Origin: Chryseobacterium sp.
GTDB taxonomy: Bacteria; Bacteroidota; Bacteroidia; Flavobacteriales; Weeksellaceae
Direction of reading: 5' to 3'
Assembly: GCA_031286615.1 (NCBI GenBank)
Contig: JAITUA010000015.1
Span: 310,001-374,000 of the forward strand
Length of the DNA stretch: 64,000 nt
The notes under the pieces are model-generated. The model had not been told where the DNA came from and ran no database searches. It saw nothing but the letters and a program-made list of their open reading frames with translations. This document shows positions 16,478 through 25,560 of the stretch, in pieces (the first letter of the stretch is position 1; each line of letters opens with the position of its first letter). The position numbers and the translations under genes are program-made.

Positions 16478-18808
16478 TTAGAATTTGAAGTTATAAGTGA
16501 TGTTGGGTACCCATCGGAACAGAGAAGTCTGCATTGCACGTGTTGTTCCGGGACGGTCAGGGTTGTCTTCAAAATTGATTGTGTAGGCATTTTCTCTACC
16601 GTAAAGGTTATAAATTCCGAAAGTCCATGAACCTCGGAACCGCTTATTGGAAGTTGGCTCATAAGTCGCACTCAGATCCATTCTGTGATAAGCAGGCATC
16701 CTGTCAGCATTTCTGTTGCTGTATTGGAATATGGTCTGCCCGTTCAGCTCATATTTTCCGGTAGGGAAGGTAACGGCATTTCCTGTGCTGTAAACAAACA
16801 ATCCTGAAAAGCTCCATTTCGGATTAAGCTGATAAGTGGCAACGATGGACAGGTCGTGGGTTTTATCCATTCTGGCGTTGTACCATTCATTATTATTAAT
16901 GCCGTTGATCTTTCTTTCCGTTTTAGAAAGAGTATAGGAAATCCATCCTGTAAGTTTTCCGCTTTTCTTTTTGGCAATAAGTTCCAGACCGTAAGCTCTA
17001 CCTTTTCCGAACAACAGTTCACTTTCTACATCAGATCCGGCATCAAATCCAATCTGAGCCCCATTTTTGAAGTCGATTTGATTTTTCATAGATTTATAGT
17101 AAACTTCAGCATTCAATTCATAATTATTGTTGTTGAAATTTCTGCTGTAGCCCACACTGATCTGATCTGCAATTTCAGGTTTTACCGTATAACTGCTTCC
17201 TATCCATTGGTCAGTAGGATTTCCGCTGTTGCTGTTGCTTAGAAGGTGAAGGTTCTGCGTGTTTCGGGAATAACCTCCTTTCACACTGCTCACTTCATTA
17301 ATGCGGTAGTTTGCACTGATTCTCGGTTCAGGATTCACATACGTTTTCCCAAATTTTCCTTTCTCCAGGAATTTACTGTCGGTAAGTACTCCGTTTTCAT
17401 ACGTATTGAAAGTATCTCCTCCCAATACACTGAATATCGCAAGTCTTACTCCATAATTGATGGTCAGCTTTTCTGTTGCTTTAAAATCATCGTTGATGTA
17501 AACCGCGTTCTCCCATGAATATCTAGGATTTCTTGGAAAGCTGCTCACCGTAGTACCGGAAGCACTGCTTGGAGTAAGAGTATGATAAATAGACTGAAGA
17601 CCGAAACGTACAGAATGCTTGTTTCCGGCAAACCAGGTAAAATCCTGCTTAAGATTCCAGTCACGTATTTTTGAATTTAAATCAAATACCGTATCATCAT
17701 TTTTCAGACTGATTTTATAATCATAATTGCTGTAGATGAAAGATGTATTGGAAAATAACTTGCTGCTGATAATGCTGTTCCATCTTAAAGTTGCTGTTGT
17801 ATTTCCCCAATCTGTATTGAATGTATCTCCCAATCCCAGAACGTCTCTTCCGAAATATCCCGAAAGATAAATACGGTTGTTTTCGTTGATCTGATAATTG
17901 GCTTTCAGGTTGAGGTCATAAAAATATAACTTGTTATCTTTATAATCTTTGTTGGTTTTAAGGAACAAATCCGCATACGTTCTTCTTCCCGAAACAATGA
18001 ATGATGATTTTTCCTTCTGAATAGGTCCTTCTACACTCAGCCTGCTGCTGATCAGACCGATTCCTCCATTCAGGTTGTAGTCTTTATTATTACCGTCTTT
18101 CATTTTGACATCCAATACAGACGAAAGTCGGCCTCCATACTGAGCAGGGCTGTTTCCTTTGATGATACTCGCATCTTTCAAGGCATCACTGTTGAATGTA
18201 CTTAAAAACCCAAGAAGGTGAGACGCATTATAAACCGGTGCTTCATCCAGTAATATCAGGTTCTGGTCCGTAGCACCACCTCTTACACTGAATCCGCTGC
18301 TTCCTTCACCGTTACTTTTGATACCCGGTAAAAGCTGTATGGTTTTCATGACATCCTTTTCCCCAAAAAGAACGGGGAGCTTTTCTATACTTTTTATATT
18401 TAACGTTTCTGCTCCCATTTGAGCAGAGGTTAAATTTTTATCCTTTTTAACGGCGGTTACCACTACTTCGTCAATGGCCTTTGTTGTCTCTTCCTGAGGC
18501 AGAAGTGGGAGATCAAGTTTCATATTCTGATCTACTGTGATCTGCTGTTCAAAATCTTTATATCCGGGATTGGAAATAATGACGGTATAAGTACCTGCAG
18601 GAAGTGAAAGAGAGTAAAATCCATACTCATTGGCTGTAACGTTGATGGTAGGATCTTCACTTACTTTTACCGATACTCCGATTAACAGCTCACCGTTTTT
18701 TTTGTCTTTCACAGTTCCGCTTACAGAATAGGTTTTCTGGGCTATTGCCAGGGTACTGAAACAGAGCGCTGCGGTGGCAGCGGTAATTTTTAAAAAGGAT
18801 GTTTGCAT
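16478..18808 (-). CDS. TonB-dependent outer-membrane receptor
   Basis: A 776-residue outer-membrane transporter. A signal peptide (1-23, ending 'IAQ') is followed by a carboxypeptidase-regulatory-like domain ('VSGTVKDKKNGELLIGVSVKV', about 28-110). The TonB box region ('IDEVVVTAVKKD') comes next, then the plug ('LPVLFGEKDVMKTIQLLPGI...GFSVRGGATDQNLILLDEAPVYN') and a long barrel ending in phenylalanine. It is first in an operon with a DUF4249 lipoprotein. A palindrome 80 bases upstream may be an operator. The ligand is not evident. Confidence 0.92.
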   Translation of the reverse strand: MQTSFLKITAATAALCFSTLAIAQKTYSVSGTVKDKKNGELLIGVSVKVSEDPTINVTANEYGFYSLSLPAGTYTVIISNPGYKDFEQQITVDQNMKLDLPLLPQEETTKAIDEVVVTAVKKDKNLTSAQMGAETLNIKSIEKLPVLFGEKDVMKTIQLLPGIKSNGEGSSGFSVRGGATDQNLILLDEAPVYNASHLLGFLSTFNSDALKDASIIKGNSPAQYGGRLSSVLDVKMKDGNNKDYNLNGGIGLISSRLSVEGPIQKEKSSFIVSGRRTYADLFLKTNKDYKDNKLYFYDLNLKANYQINENNRIYLSGYFGRDVLGLGDTFNTDWGNTTATLRWNSIISSKLFSNTSFIYSNYDYKISLKNDDTVFDLNSKIRDWNLKQDFTWFAGNKHSVRFGLQSIYHTLTPSSASGTTVSSFPRNPRYSWENAVYINDDFKATEKLTINYGVRLAIFSVLGGDTFNTYENGVLTDSKFLEKGKFGKTYVNPEPRISANYRINEVSSVKGGYSRNTQNLHLLSNSNSGNPTDQWIGSSYTVKPEIADQISVGYSRNFNNNNYELNAEVYYKSMKNQIDFKNGAQIGFDAGSDVESELLFGKGRAYGLELIAKKKSGKLTGWISYTLSKTERKINGINNNEWYNARMDKTHDLSIVATYQLNPKWSFSGLFVYSTGNAVTFPTGKYELNGQTIFQYSNRNADRMPAYHRMDLSATYEPTSNKRFRGSWTFGIYNLYGRENAYTINFEDNPDRPGTTRAMQTSLFRWVPNITYNFKF

Positions 18809-19222
18809 TAGTTTATTTTAAAGTAGTAGATCTCTTGTATAAGAATTAATGTTTTGTTGATGTACGATTAGTTGGATGAACAGGGAATTTGTTACACGTA
18901 ACAAATTAATTATGAAATAAATCCATTGAAAAAGTGTGTTGTTGAAAATGGTAAAAGCAAGAATAAAATAAGACTGTTGCATAAAAAATAATATTATGCA
19001 TTGTATATTGATTTATAAATTGTTTTTTAGTTGATTATGTTAAAAAATAAATTATTAACGGTTGTTAAAGAGCTTTATTGCTGTTTGTGATGAAAATTAT
19101 AGATTTAAAGACTTAAATGGCTTTTATAGCTGTGATCGAAAGATTGTTAGCTTAAAAACGATCTTCGGAAGTTTTGATCGGAATTTTAGTCTTATCTTGG
19201 CTAAGAATTAAGAGGGAAGAAT
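18809..19222. other. Gene-free divergent region
   Basis: AT-rich stretch of 414 bases between the divergent TonB receptor and thioredoxin-like genes. The one clear structure is the inverted repeat TTTGTTAC-AC-GTAACAAA at 18888-18905. No exact TAnnTTTG box was found for either gene. Confidence 0.5.
18888..18905. promoter_or_regulatory. Palindromic candidate operator
   Basis: Eight-base arms TTTGTTAC and GTAACAAA around two bases form a compact dyad 80 bases before the TonB receptor start. Such dyads suit Crp/Fnr or TetR-like dimers. The regulator is unknown. Confidence 0.4.
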
Positions 19223-19825
19223 ATGGAAAATGTTAAAATGTGGATCAGGAAAAATGGTTCCACTACAATACTGACAATATTGTTCATTATCGTATTGGTA
19301 AATAAAGATGCAAAAGCATGGCTGATGAGACAGGTTGCTTCTACGGGAATCCTCAATTCCAGTATATCGGAAACAAAAGAGAATCAGAATACTTCAGCAC
19401 GATTTTCCTATGCCGGATTTATGCTAAAAAGTGAAGATGGAACCGTCATTAATATTTCTGATTTACAAAATAAAGTAGTCTTCATCAACTTTTGGGCTTC
19501 ATGGTGCCCTCCATGCAGGGCAGAGTTTCCCTCAGTTCAAAAGATGTATGATCAATATAAAAACAATCCGGATATGGTATTTCTTACTGTAAATCTTGAT
19601 GATAACACTGCTCTTGGAAAATCATATTTAAAAGAAAAAGGATTTACAATTCCTTTTCTGGTACCGGCAGGCAATATTCCTGGAGTACTTTATAATGGCT
19701 CTTTGCCTACAACGGTTATCCTGGATAAAAAAGGTGAAATCCGTCTGCATCATAAAGGATTGGCAGATTATAGTAAAGATTCCTTTTACAGACAGATTGA
19801 TGAGCTTTTGAAGCAAAAACTTTAG
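19223..19825 (+). CDS. TlpA-like membrane-anchored thioredoxin
   Basis: A 200-residue protein with one N-terminal membrane helix (about 14-27) and a periplasmic thioredoxin-fold domain. The redox motif is WCPPCR, with Cys95 and Cys98, preceded by 'VVFINFWAS'. The cis-proline region is 'SLPTTVILDKKG'. The layout is that of TlpA/ResA-type thiol-disulfide oxidoreductases, which reduce envelope disulfides, for example in cytochrome maturation or envelope stress. It precedes a Crp/Fnr gene by 38 bases on the same strand, so they may be co-transcribed. Confidence 0.85.
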   Translation: MENVKMWIRKNGSTTILTILFIIVLVNKDAKAWLMRQVASTGILNSSISETKENQNTSARFSYAGFMLKSEDGTVINISDLQNKVVFINFWASWCPPCRAEFPSVQKMYDQYKNNPDMVFLTVNLDDNTALGKSYLKEKGFTIPFLVPAGNIPGVLYNGSLPTTVILDKKGEIRLHHKGLADYSKDSFYRQIDELLKQKL

Positions 19826-19863
19826 TTGTTTAAATCGTATTTTTATATCATAGGAAACAGAAC

Positions 19864-20427
19864 ATGCTGCATTTGTTAAGATCTCACATTGAAAAAATAA
19901 TCCCTCTGAATGATGATGAATTTGAATTCATATCATCCTGCTTTACCTATAAAAAATATAAGAAACATCAGTTTTTAGTACAGGAAGGAGAAACGGTGCC
20001 TTATAATTATTTTGTTCTGAAAGGTCTTCTGAAACTGGTTTATACCGATGAAAACGGAAAAGAACACATTATTGGATTTGCGATGGAAGACTGGTGGGAA
20101 ACAGATTTTCCGGCTTACTATCAGCAAACTCTGGCAACAATGTCTTTGGAATGTCTTGAAGATACAGAAGTATTGTGTCTTCAGTTAGAGGATTACAAAA
20201 AGCTCTGTGCCCATCTGCCCAAACTGGAACATTTTTTTCTGGAAAAAGCATATATGGGATTTATTACTGCTCAGCAGCGAACCATTTCTATGATGACAAG
20301 CGGAATAAAAGAACGCTATGATCAGCTTTTGAAAAAGCATCCCTCTCTTATCCAACGTGTTCCGAAATCTCTTTTAGCTGCTTATTTAGGCGTTTCCAGG
20401 GAAACTTTGAGCCGTCTGCCATTGTAA
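19864..20427 (+). CDS. Crp/Fnr-family regulator (short)
   Basis: A 187-residue regulator. The cNMP-binding-like roll is at about 12-110 ('YKKHQFLVQEGETVPYNYFVLKGLLKLVYTDENGKEHIIGFAMEDWW'). A brief helix-turn-helix ends the protein: 'VPKSLLAAYLGVSRETLSRL'. The DNA-binding domain is truncated compared with full Crp, as is common in Bacteroidota. Immediately after its stop lie two CRP/FNR-type boxes and then the RidA gene, so RidA is the likely target. The thioredoxin-like gene sits 38 bases upstream. Confidence 0.85.
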   Translation: MLHLLRSHIEKIIPLNDDEFEFISSCFTYKKYKKHQFLVQEGETVPYNYFVLKGLLKLVYTDENGKEHIIGFAMEDWWETDFPAYYQQTLATMSLECLEDTEVLCLQLEDYKKLCAHLPKLEHFFLEKAYMGFITAQQRTISMMTSGIKERYDQLLKKHPSLIQRVPKSLLAAYLGVSRETLSRLPL

Positions 20428-20431
20428 AAAA

Positions 20432-20468
20432 GTGATCGGAATCACCTCATAATCGTGATCCGGATCAC
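20432..20468. promoter_or_regulatory. Two tandem CRP/FNR-type boxes
   Basis: GTGATCGGAATCAC (20432-20445) and the perfect palindrome GTGATCCGGATCAC (20455-20468) share GTGAT-N4-ATCAC. That is the core geometry GTGA-N6-TCAC of Crp/Fnr-family sites. Their centres are 23 bases apart, about two helical turns. They sit between a Crp/Fnr gene and RidA, 59-95 bases before the RidA ATG. Confidence 0.65.
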
Positions 20469-20526
20469 AGGGATTTGTTGTGTTTGTTCTGCAATTTTGT
20501 ACCGTAACATATAACAAATTCATACA

Positions 20527-20916
20527 ATGGAAAAAAGAACGGTTAACCCATGGAAATGGCAGGATGAGAGAAGCTATTCTCAGGCTGTAGAGGTAAAAAA
20601 CGTTGAAAGTACTTTATACTGCTCAGGGCAGGCAGCTATTGATCCTGACGGAACATCCAGCGATAAGGATATGAAATCGCAGCTGGAACAGGCTATTGCC
20701 AATCTGGAAGAAGTGATCCGCACAGCGGGATATGAATGTAGTGGTATAGTAAGATTAAATATCTATACAACTTCTACTGAAGAGTTCTGGCCTTATTTTC
20801 CCATTCTTCAGGAGTGGATTGCCAGACATAAGATCGAACAGGCAACGACAATGCTGGAAGTAACAGGTTTATTTGAAACTTTAAAAGTAGAATTTGAAGC
20901 TACAGTTGTCAAATAA
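20527..20916 (+). CDS. RidA (YjgF/UK114) family protein
   Basis: A 129-residue protein of RidA length. Features include 'YSQAVEVKNVESTLYCSGQAAIDPDGT' near the start and 'TTMLEVTGLF' plus 'VEFEATVVK' at the end. RidA proteins hydrolyse reactive enamines/imines formed by PLP enzymes. In canonical members the key arginine lies in 'R..v.v..LP', but here the corresponding segment is 'ATTMLEVTGLFETLKVEFEAT', which lacks that arginine. It may therefore belong to a Rid subfamily without deaminase activity. It lies behind two CRP/FNR-type boxes. Confidence 0.82.
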   Translation: MEKRTVNPWKWQDERSYSQAVEVKNVESTLYCSGQAAIDPDGTSSDKDMKSQLEQAIANLEEVIRTAGYECSGIVRLNIYTTSTEEFWPYFPILQEWIARHKIEQATTMLEVTGLFETLKVEFEATVVK

Positions 20917-20940
20917 ATAAGAAGTTAAGCTTAAAAAATT

Positions 20941-20972
20941 AAACCTTCAAAATATAATTTTGAGGTTTTTTC
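20941..20972 (+). terminator. Hairpin terminator
   Basis: AAACCTTCAAAAT pairs with ATTTTGAGGTTT, leaving one bulged T, then a T-run. It ends the RidA transcript. Confidence 0.75.
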
Positions 20973-21011
20973 TTACATTTATCTAATACCAATTAACATT
21001 CATCAAACATT

Positions 21012-21800
21012 ATGAATATTCAACTTTTTTCAAAAAATGCTTTAGTAGGAGGGGCAACTCAGGGAATAGGAGCCGGGATTGCTGTTGAACTGGCAAAATG
21101 CGGCGCTAATGTCACCGTTATGGCCCGCAATGAAACAAAACTTGAAGATTTCGTTTCTTCACTGCCGGTAATCAATCCGGAACAGAAGCATGAATATCTG
21201 GTGGCTGATTTCTCAAACTTTGAAAATTATAAAAAAATTATAAAAGGATATTTTAATGACCATTCTGTTGATATTCTGGTAAATAATACAAACGGTCCGG
21301 AACCAGGATTAGCACTCGATAAAACGCCGGATGATTATCAGAAAGCATTTGATCTTCTATTTAAAACGGTTTGTGAAACAACACTATTGGCTCTGCCTTA
21401 TATGATCCAGCAGAAAAGAGGCCGTATTATCAACGTTTCTTCTTTGTCTGTTAAAGAACCTATCGGAAGTCTGGCACTGTCAAATTCTATCCGTTCTGCA
21501 GTCATTGCGTGGGCAAAAACCCTTTCTAATGAAATTGCACAGCATAATATCACCGTAAATAATGTTCTTACAGGATATTTTGATACCGAACGAATTCAAA
21601 AACTGGTTACCCATGAAGCTCAGCAAAGTGGTAATTCGGCGGAAGAAATAAAAAAGGCGAGGGAAAATAAAATTCCTATGAAAAGATTCGGGCAGCCGGA
21701 AGAATATGGTCATCTGGTAGCTTTTCTGGCTTCAGAATATTCAAATTATCTTACCGGAACAAGCATTCCTTTGGATGGAGGATTGAATAATACCTATTAA
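21012..21800 (+). CDS. SDR-family oxidoreductase with atypical active site
   Basis: A 262-residue short-chain dehydrogenase/reductase. The cofactor motif GGATQGIGAGIA is at 13-24, 'NNTNGP' at 91-96 and the active-site serine region 'INVSSLSV' at 140-147. The usual YxxxK is missing: the aligned segment reads SNSIR (157-161), giving Ser and Arg in place of Tyr and Lys. The C-terminus 'LASEYSNYLTGTSIPLDGGLNNTY' is standard. This SNxxR type is a known SDR subgroup. NAD(P)-dependent activity may still exist or the protein may have another role. It is a single-gene unit. Confidence 0.85.
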   Translation: MNIQLFSKNALVGGATQGIGAGIAVELAKCGANVTVMARNETKLEDFVSSLPVINPEQKHEYLVADFSNFENYKKIIKGYFNDHSVDILVNNTNGPEPGLALDKTPDDYQKAFDLLFKTVCETTLLALPYMIQQKRGRIINVSSLSVKEPIGSLALSNSIRSAVIAWAKTLSNEIAQHNITVNNVLTGYFDTERIQKLVTHEAQQSGNSAEEIKKARENKIPMKRFGQPEEYGHLVAFLASEYSNYLTGTSIPLDGGLNNTY

Positions 21801-21827
21801 AGATTTATAATAAACCAAGATATTTTA

Positions 21828-21981
21828 AACCACAAAAGACACAAAAGTTTTAAGCATTAAGTTTCATATGCATTAAAGTACACTTAAGTTTTTGAAAATC
21901 TTTATTTTCTTCTTATATGAACTTTTTTATACAGGTTTTTAAACTAATAAATTGAAATAACGCTTTTATGACTTTGTGGTT
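21828..21981. repeat. MITE-like repeat, copy 1
   Basis: A 154-bp element bounded by imperfect inverted ends: AACCACAAAAGACACAAAAG on the left and CTTTTATGACTTTGTGGTT on the right. The core (CACTTAAGTTT...GAAAATCTTT...TTCTTATATGAACTTTT) matches the copy at 25760-25946. No reading frame lies inside. It precedes the DUF2723 gene. It looks like a non-autonomous inverted-repeat element, older and more diverged than copy 2. Confidence 0.7.
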
Positions 21982-22063
21982 AGAAATAAAAATATTTAAA
22001 TAAGTTTTCTTTCATGTAATAAATTCTTTTCTTCGGTTGTCATATACATATTGAAAATATTAT

Positions 22064-25000
22064 ATGAAAAACTGGTCTTTTAAAAAATGGAACACCGTAC
22101 TGGGATGGTTCCTTTTCGCTATTGCACTTATCACTTATCTTTCAACAATGGAGCATTCCCTGAGTTTTTGGGACTGTGGAGAATATATTTCTTCTGCAGT
22201 AAAACTTGAGGTAACCCATGCTCCGGGAGCTGCCTTATTCCAGATTATGGGAGCGGTGGCGAGTATTTTTGCGTTGGGAAATGCTGAAAATTATTCTATT
22301 GTGATCAATGCTATGTCAGCATTGTTCAGTGCATTTACTATTTTGTTTCTGTTCTGGACGATTACCCATTTTTTAAGACGGCTTTTGAATAAAGATTTTG
22401 AAGATGTTACCAGATCTCAGGAGATTTCAATCCTGTTTGCTGGTGTCATCGGAGCTTTATGTTTTACTTTTTCAGATACCTTCTGGTTTTCAGCAGTAGA
22501 AGGAGAGGTCTATGCAATGGCTTCTATGTTTATCGCACTGCTGGTCTGGCTCGTCACCAAATGGGAGAACGAATCTAAAGCAGCTGACAGCGAGAGATGG
22601 ATCATTCTTATCTTCTTTGCAATAGGACTTTCTGTGGGGGTGCATATGATGTGTATGTTGGCTATTCCTGCCATATGTCTGGTATACTACGCCCGAAACT
22701 ATACTTTTTCCTGGAAGAGTTTCCTGGTTGCTAATCTGGTAACGCTGGGAATTCTTGCTTTTGTATTCAAGATTATTTTCCCTTTGGTGATGACAATATT
22801 TGGAAAACTTGAAATTTTCTTTGTAAACGGGCTGGGACTTCCTTTTCATTCAGGGACGATTGTGGCGTTTGTTCTTATGATTGCTATGAGTTATTTCCTG
22901 ATTAAATATGCGAGGAAAACAAAAAGAAAAGTGTATCAGACCATCGTTTTATCACTGGTTTATATGATGATTGGTTTCTCTTGCTGGCTGGTGATTCCCA
23001 TCAGGGCAAATGCCAATCCGCCAATGAACCTTAATGATCCGGATACCGCAATAGGAATGAGAGATTATTACAACAGGGTACAATATGGTGACTGGCCCAC
23101 AATTTACGGACAGAACTACACTGCCTTTCTCGACAGAAACGGTTTGGAAAAAGAGGAAGACGGAAGCTACAAAAGAGATGTAACCGGAGACATCTACGAA
23201 AAAGATGAAAAAACCGGAACTTACAGAAAAACCGGAGAACGATTCAATTATGTGTTTAATAAATCGCATATCAGTTTCATGCCAAGGATGTTCAATGAGG
23301 ATAAAGAGGTTACCGCCAATTATATTGCCTTGTATGGCGCTCCTGATTTTACCTTCAATTATGATAATGAAGAAGCAGCAGACAATCCGGAGGCTAAAAG
23401 GATTTTTGATGACCTGAGAGCAAAATATGAAGGAGATTCTATCACCGCAGAAGATTATCTGAAAGTAAAACCTTACGATCTTATCAAGGTAAAACGCCCC
23501 TCTTTTGCCCAGAATATGGATTATTTCATTTCATTCCAGAACGGATACTACTTTGTCCGGTATCTGATGTGGAATTTCGTAGGAAGACAGAATGATCTTG
23601 AGGGACATCTGGAAAATACCAATGGTAACTGGATTTCAGGATTTTCTTTTATTGATAATGCTTTGTTGGGTGATCAGGATCATATGCCTGCTAAATTTAA
23701 AAATGAAAGTACCGTAAAGTTTTTCTTTTTGCCATTGATTTTAGGACTTATCGGTTTCTTTTTTCAGCTGAACAGGGACTTCGGGAGATTTTACGCTGTT
23801 CTTTCTCTGTTTGTTCTTACAAGTATGGGAATTGTCTTCTATACCGGAGTAAAACCATTTGAAGTAAGGGAAAGAGATTATGCGATGGTAGGTTCGTTCT
23901 ATGCCTTTGCCATCTGGATTGGTCTGGGAGCAGGAGCTGTACTTTGGCTGATTCAGTCTAAAATTAAATCTAATGCAGCTAATATTATTCTTGGAGTTGT
24001 GTTGCTGGGAATTCCTTTTATGATGGGGTTCCAGAATTATACTTCGCATGACCGCAGTAAAAAGACTGCAGCCCGTGATTATGCCTATTCATTTTTACGT
24101 TCGCTGCCTAAGGACGATATTATTTTTATTTATGGTGATAATGATACCTTTCCGGTGTGGGCAATTCAGGAGACGGAAAGATTCAGGGATGATGTGAAAA
24201 CGGTCAACTTTACCCTTTTAGCCACCCCCTGGAATATAGATCAGGTAAAAAGAAAAACATATAATGCCAAAGGAATTCCGGGAGAACTCACTCACGAAGA
24301 GTACAGGGATGGTGTCAATGATCAGGTTTATCTGATGAAAAAAGAAGATTGGGAAGGACTTTTTCAAATGTTGAAAGAACAGGGAGCACCGGACACAGCT
24401 TTCCAGGAGTTCAGAAAATATCTTACTCAGGATTCTCTGACGGTGAAAGAGGCTATCAGATTCCTTAAACTTAAATCATCCGAAAAAGATGAATTGCTGA
24501 AGATGTACTTCGGGGAAAAGCAATATGAAAAATATAATATACTTCCGGTGAGTAAATTTATCCTTCCGGTAAATAAGGAAAATGCTGTAAAGTCGGGGAT
24601 CATCAATCAGGCTGATCTTTCTAAAGCAGTAGATCAGATTACGATCAATTATGAAGCAAACACCCTTTACAAGAGCAATCTGATGATGCTGGATATGCTG
24701 GCCAATTTCGATTGGAAACGTCCCATTAATTTCTCATCTGGAGGAATGTATGACAGTGAGAATATCTTTTATCTTGACGAATATCTGCAGTTTGACGGTT
24801 TCAGCTACAGATTGGTTCCTATTCACACTCCTCAGAGTCCGGATGGGGATAAAGGAAGAGTAGATGCCAATTCTCTGTATCAGGTGGTGAAAAACTTCAG
24901 ATGGGGGAATTTTAAAGATCTCAGTATTTATTATAATGAAACGGCTACTTCCAATATTTTAGGCTACAGAATGTCCGTAAGCAGGGCTGTATCTGCACTT

Positions 25001-25549
25001 GTAGTCAGCGGACAGAAAGCTAAGGCACTAGAACTGCTGGACCTTGCAGCGAAAGAAATTCCGGTTGAGAAGTACAATGATCCAAGGTCATTAAGCTCAA
25101 TGGTAACCGGATATATTGTTGCAGGGCAGGAGCAGAAAGGTCTTCAGCTGGCAGAAACCCTTAAGAAAGGAATATTTGAAGAATATGACTACTATCAAAA
25201 TCTTTCTCCGGCATTTAAAGCGGCAGCCAGAAAACAGATGAGGTCAAAACCAATGGAATATGCATTAGTTGTTTCGGCGGTTACAGAAGCTTACAAAACA
25301 TTGGGACAGAAAGAAAAAGCATATGCCTATCTTTTAAAATCAATGGAGCCGATTGATAAAAAATTCAGTGTTTTTATTAAGGGATTACAGCAAATGGGCA
25401 AAGAAAAAGCAATTAAAGAATCTGAAAATGTTCGGCAGATTGCACCTTTTTACCAATATTTATTCAATGTCATGGAGCCTTTTGATTCTGCATATTCCAG
25501 AAAAAAGGAAATTGAAATTACCAATGCCATGATGAAAGCGACACAATAA
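22064..25549 (+). CDS. DUF2723 membrane glycosyltransferase-like protein
   Basis: A 1161-residue multi-helix membrane protein. The N-terminal half has about ten or more hydrophobic helices. The DUF2723 signature is near the start: 'HSLSFWDCGEYISSAVKLEVTHAPGAALFQIMGAV', where the Asp in WDCGE resembles the catalytic acid of GT-C glycosyltransferases such as protein O-mannosyltransferases. The C-terminal third is soluble and helical, with TPR-like stretches ('AKALELLDLAAKEIP', 'KAYAYLLKSMEP'). In Bacteroidota such proteins are thought to glycosylate exported proteins. It is flanked on both sides by mobile-looking repeats. Confidence 0.85.
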   Translation: MKNWSFKKWNTVLGWFLFAIALITYLSTMEHSLSFWDCGEYISSAVKLEVTHAPGAALFQIMGAVASIFALGNAENYSIVINAMSALFSAFTILFLFWTITHFLRRLLNKDFEDVTRSQEISILFAGVIGALCFTFSDTFWFSAVEGEVYAMASMFIALLVWLVTKWENESKAADSERWIILIFFAIGLSVGVHMMCMLAIPAICLVYYARNYTFSWKSFLVANLVTLGILAFVFKIIFPLVMTIFGKLEIFFVNGLGLPFHSGTIVAFVLMIAMSYFLIKYARKTKRKVYQTIVLSLVYMMIGFSCWLVIPIRANANPPMNLNDPDTAIGMRDYYNRVQYGDWPTIYGQNYTAFLDRNGLEKEEDGSYKRDVTGDIYEKDEKTGTYRKTGERFNYVFNKSHISFMPRMFNEDKEVTANYIALYGAPDFTFNYDNEEAADNPEAKRIFDDLRAKYEGDSITAEDYLKVKPYDLIKVKRPSFAQNMDYFISFQNGYYFVRYLMWNFVGRQNDLEGHLENTNGNWISGFSFIDNALLGDQDHMPAKFKNESTVKFFFLPLILGLIGFFFQLNRDFGRFYAVLSLFVLTSMGIVFYTGVKPFEVRERDYAMVGSFYAFAIWIGLGAGAVLWLIQSKIKSNAANIILGVVLLGIPFMMGFQNYTSHDRSKKTAARDYAYSFLRSLPKDDIIFIYGDNDTFPVWAIQETERFRDDVKTVNFTLLATPWNIDQVKRKTYNAKGIPGELTHEEYRDGVNDQVYLMKKEDWEGLFQMLKEQGAPDTAFQEFRKYLTQDSLTVKEAIRFLKLKSSEKDELLKMYFGEKQYEKYNILPVSKFILPVNKENAVKSGIINQADLSKAVDQITINYEANTLYKSNLMMLDMLANFDWKRPINFSSGGMYDSENIFYLDEYLQFDGFSYRLVPIHTPQSPDGDKGRVDANSLYQVVKNFRWGNFKDLSIYYNETATSNILGYRMSVSRAVSALVVSGQKAKALELLDLAAKEIPVEKYNDPRSLSSMVTGYIVAGQEQKGLQLAETLKKGIFEEYDYYQNLSPAFKAAARKQMRSKPMEYALVVSAVTEAYKTLGQKEKAYAYLLKSMEPIDKKFSVFIKGLQQMGKEKAIKESENVRQIAPFYQYLFNVMEPFDSAYSRKKEIEITNAMMKATQ

Positions 25550-25560
25550 ATTATTAAAGG

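Noticed and set aside
21828-21981. CRISPR-like or attachment-site interpretation of the AACCACAAAAG repeats
   Set aside because: There is no regular repeat-spacer pattern; the terminal inverted repeats fit a MITE-like element better.
22490-24049. Minus-strand open frames inside the DUF2723 gene
   Set aside because: Shadows of a long, strongly coding plus-strand frame.
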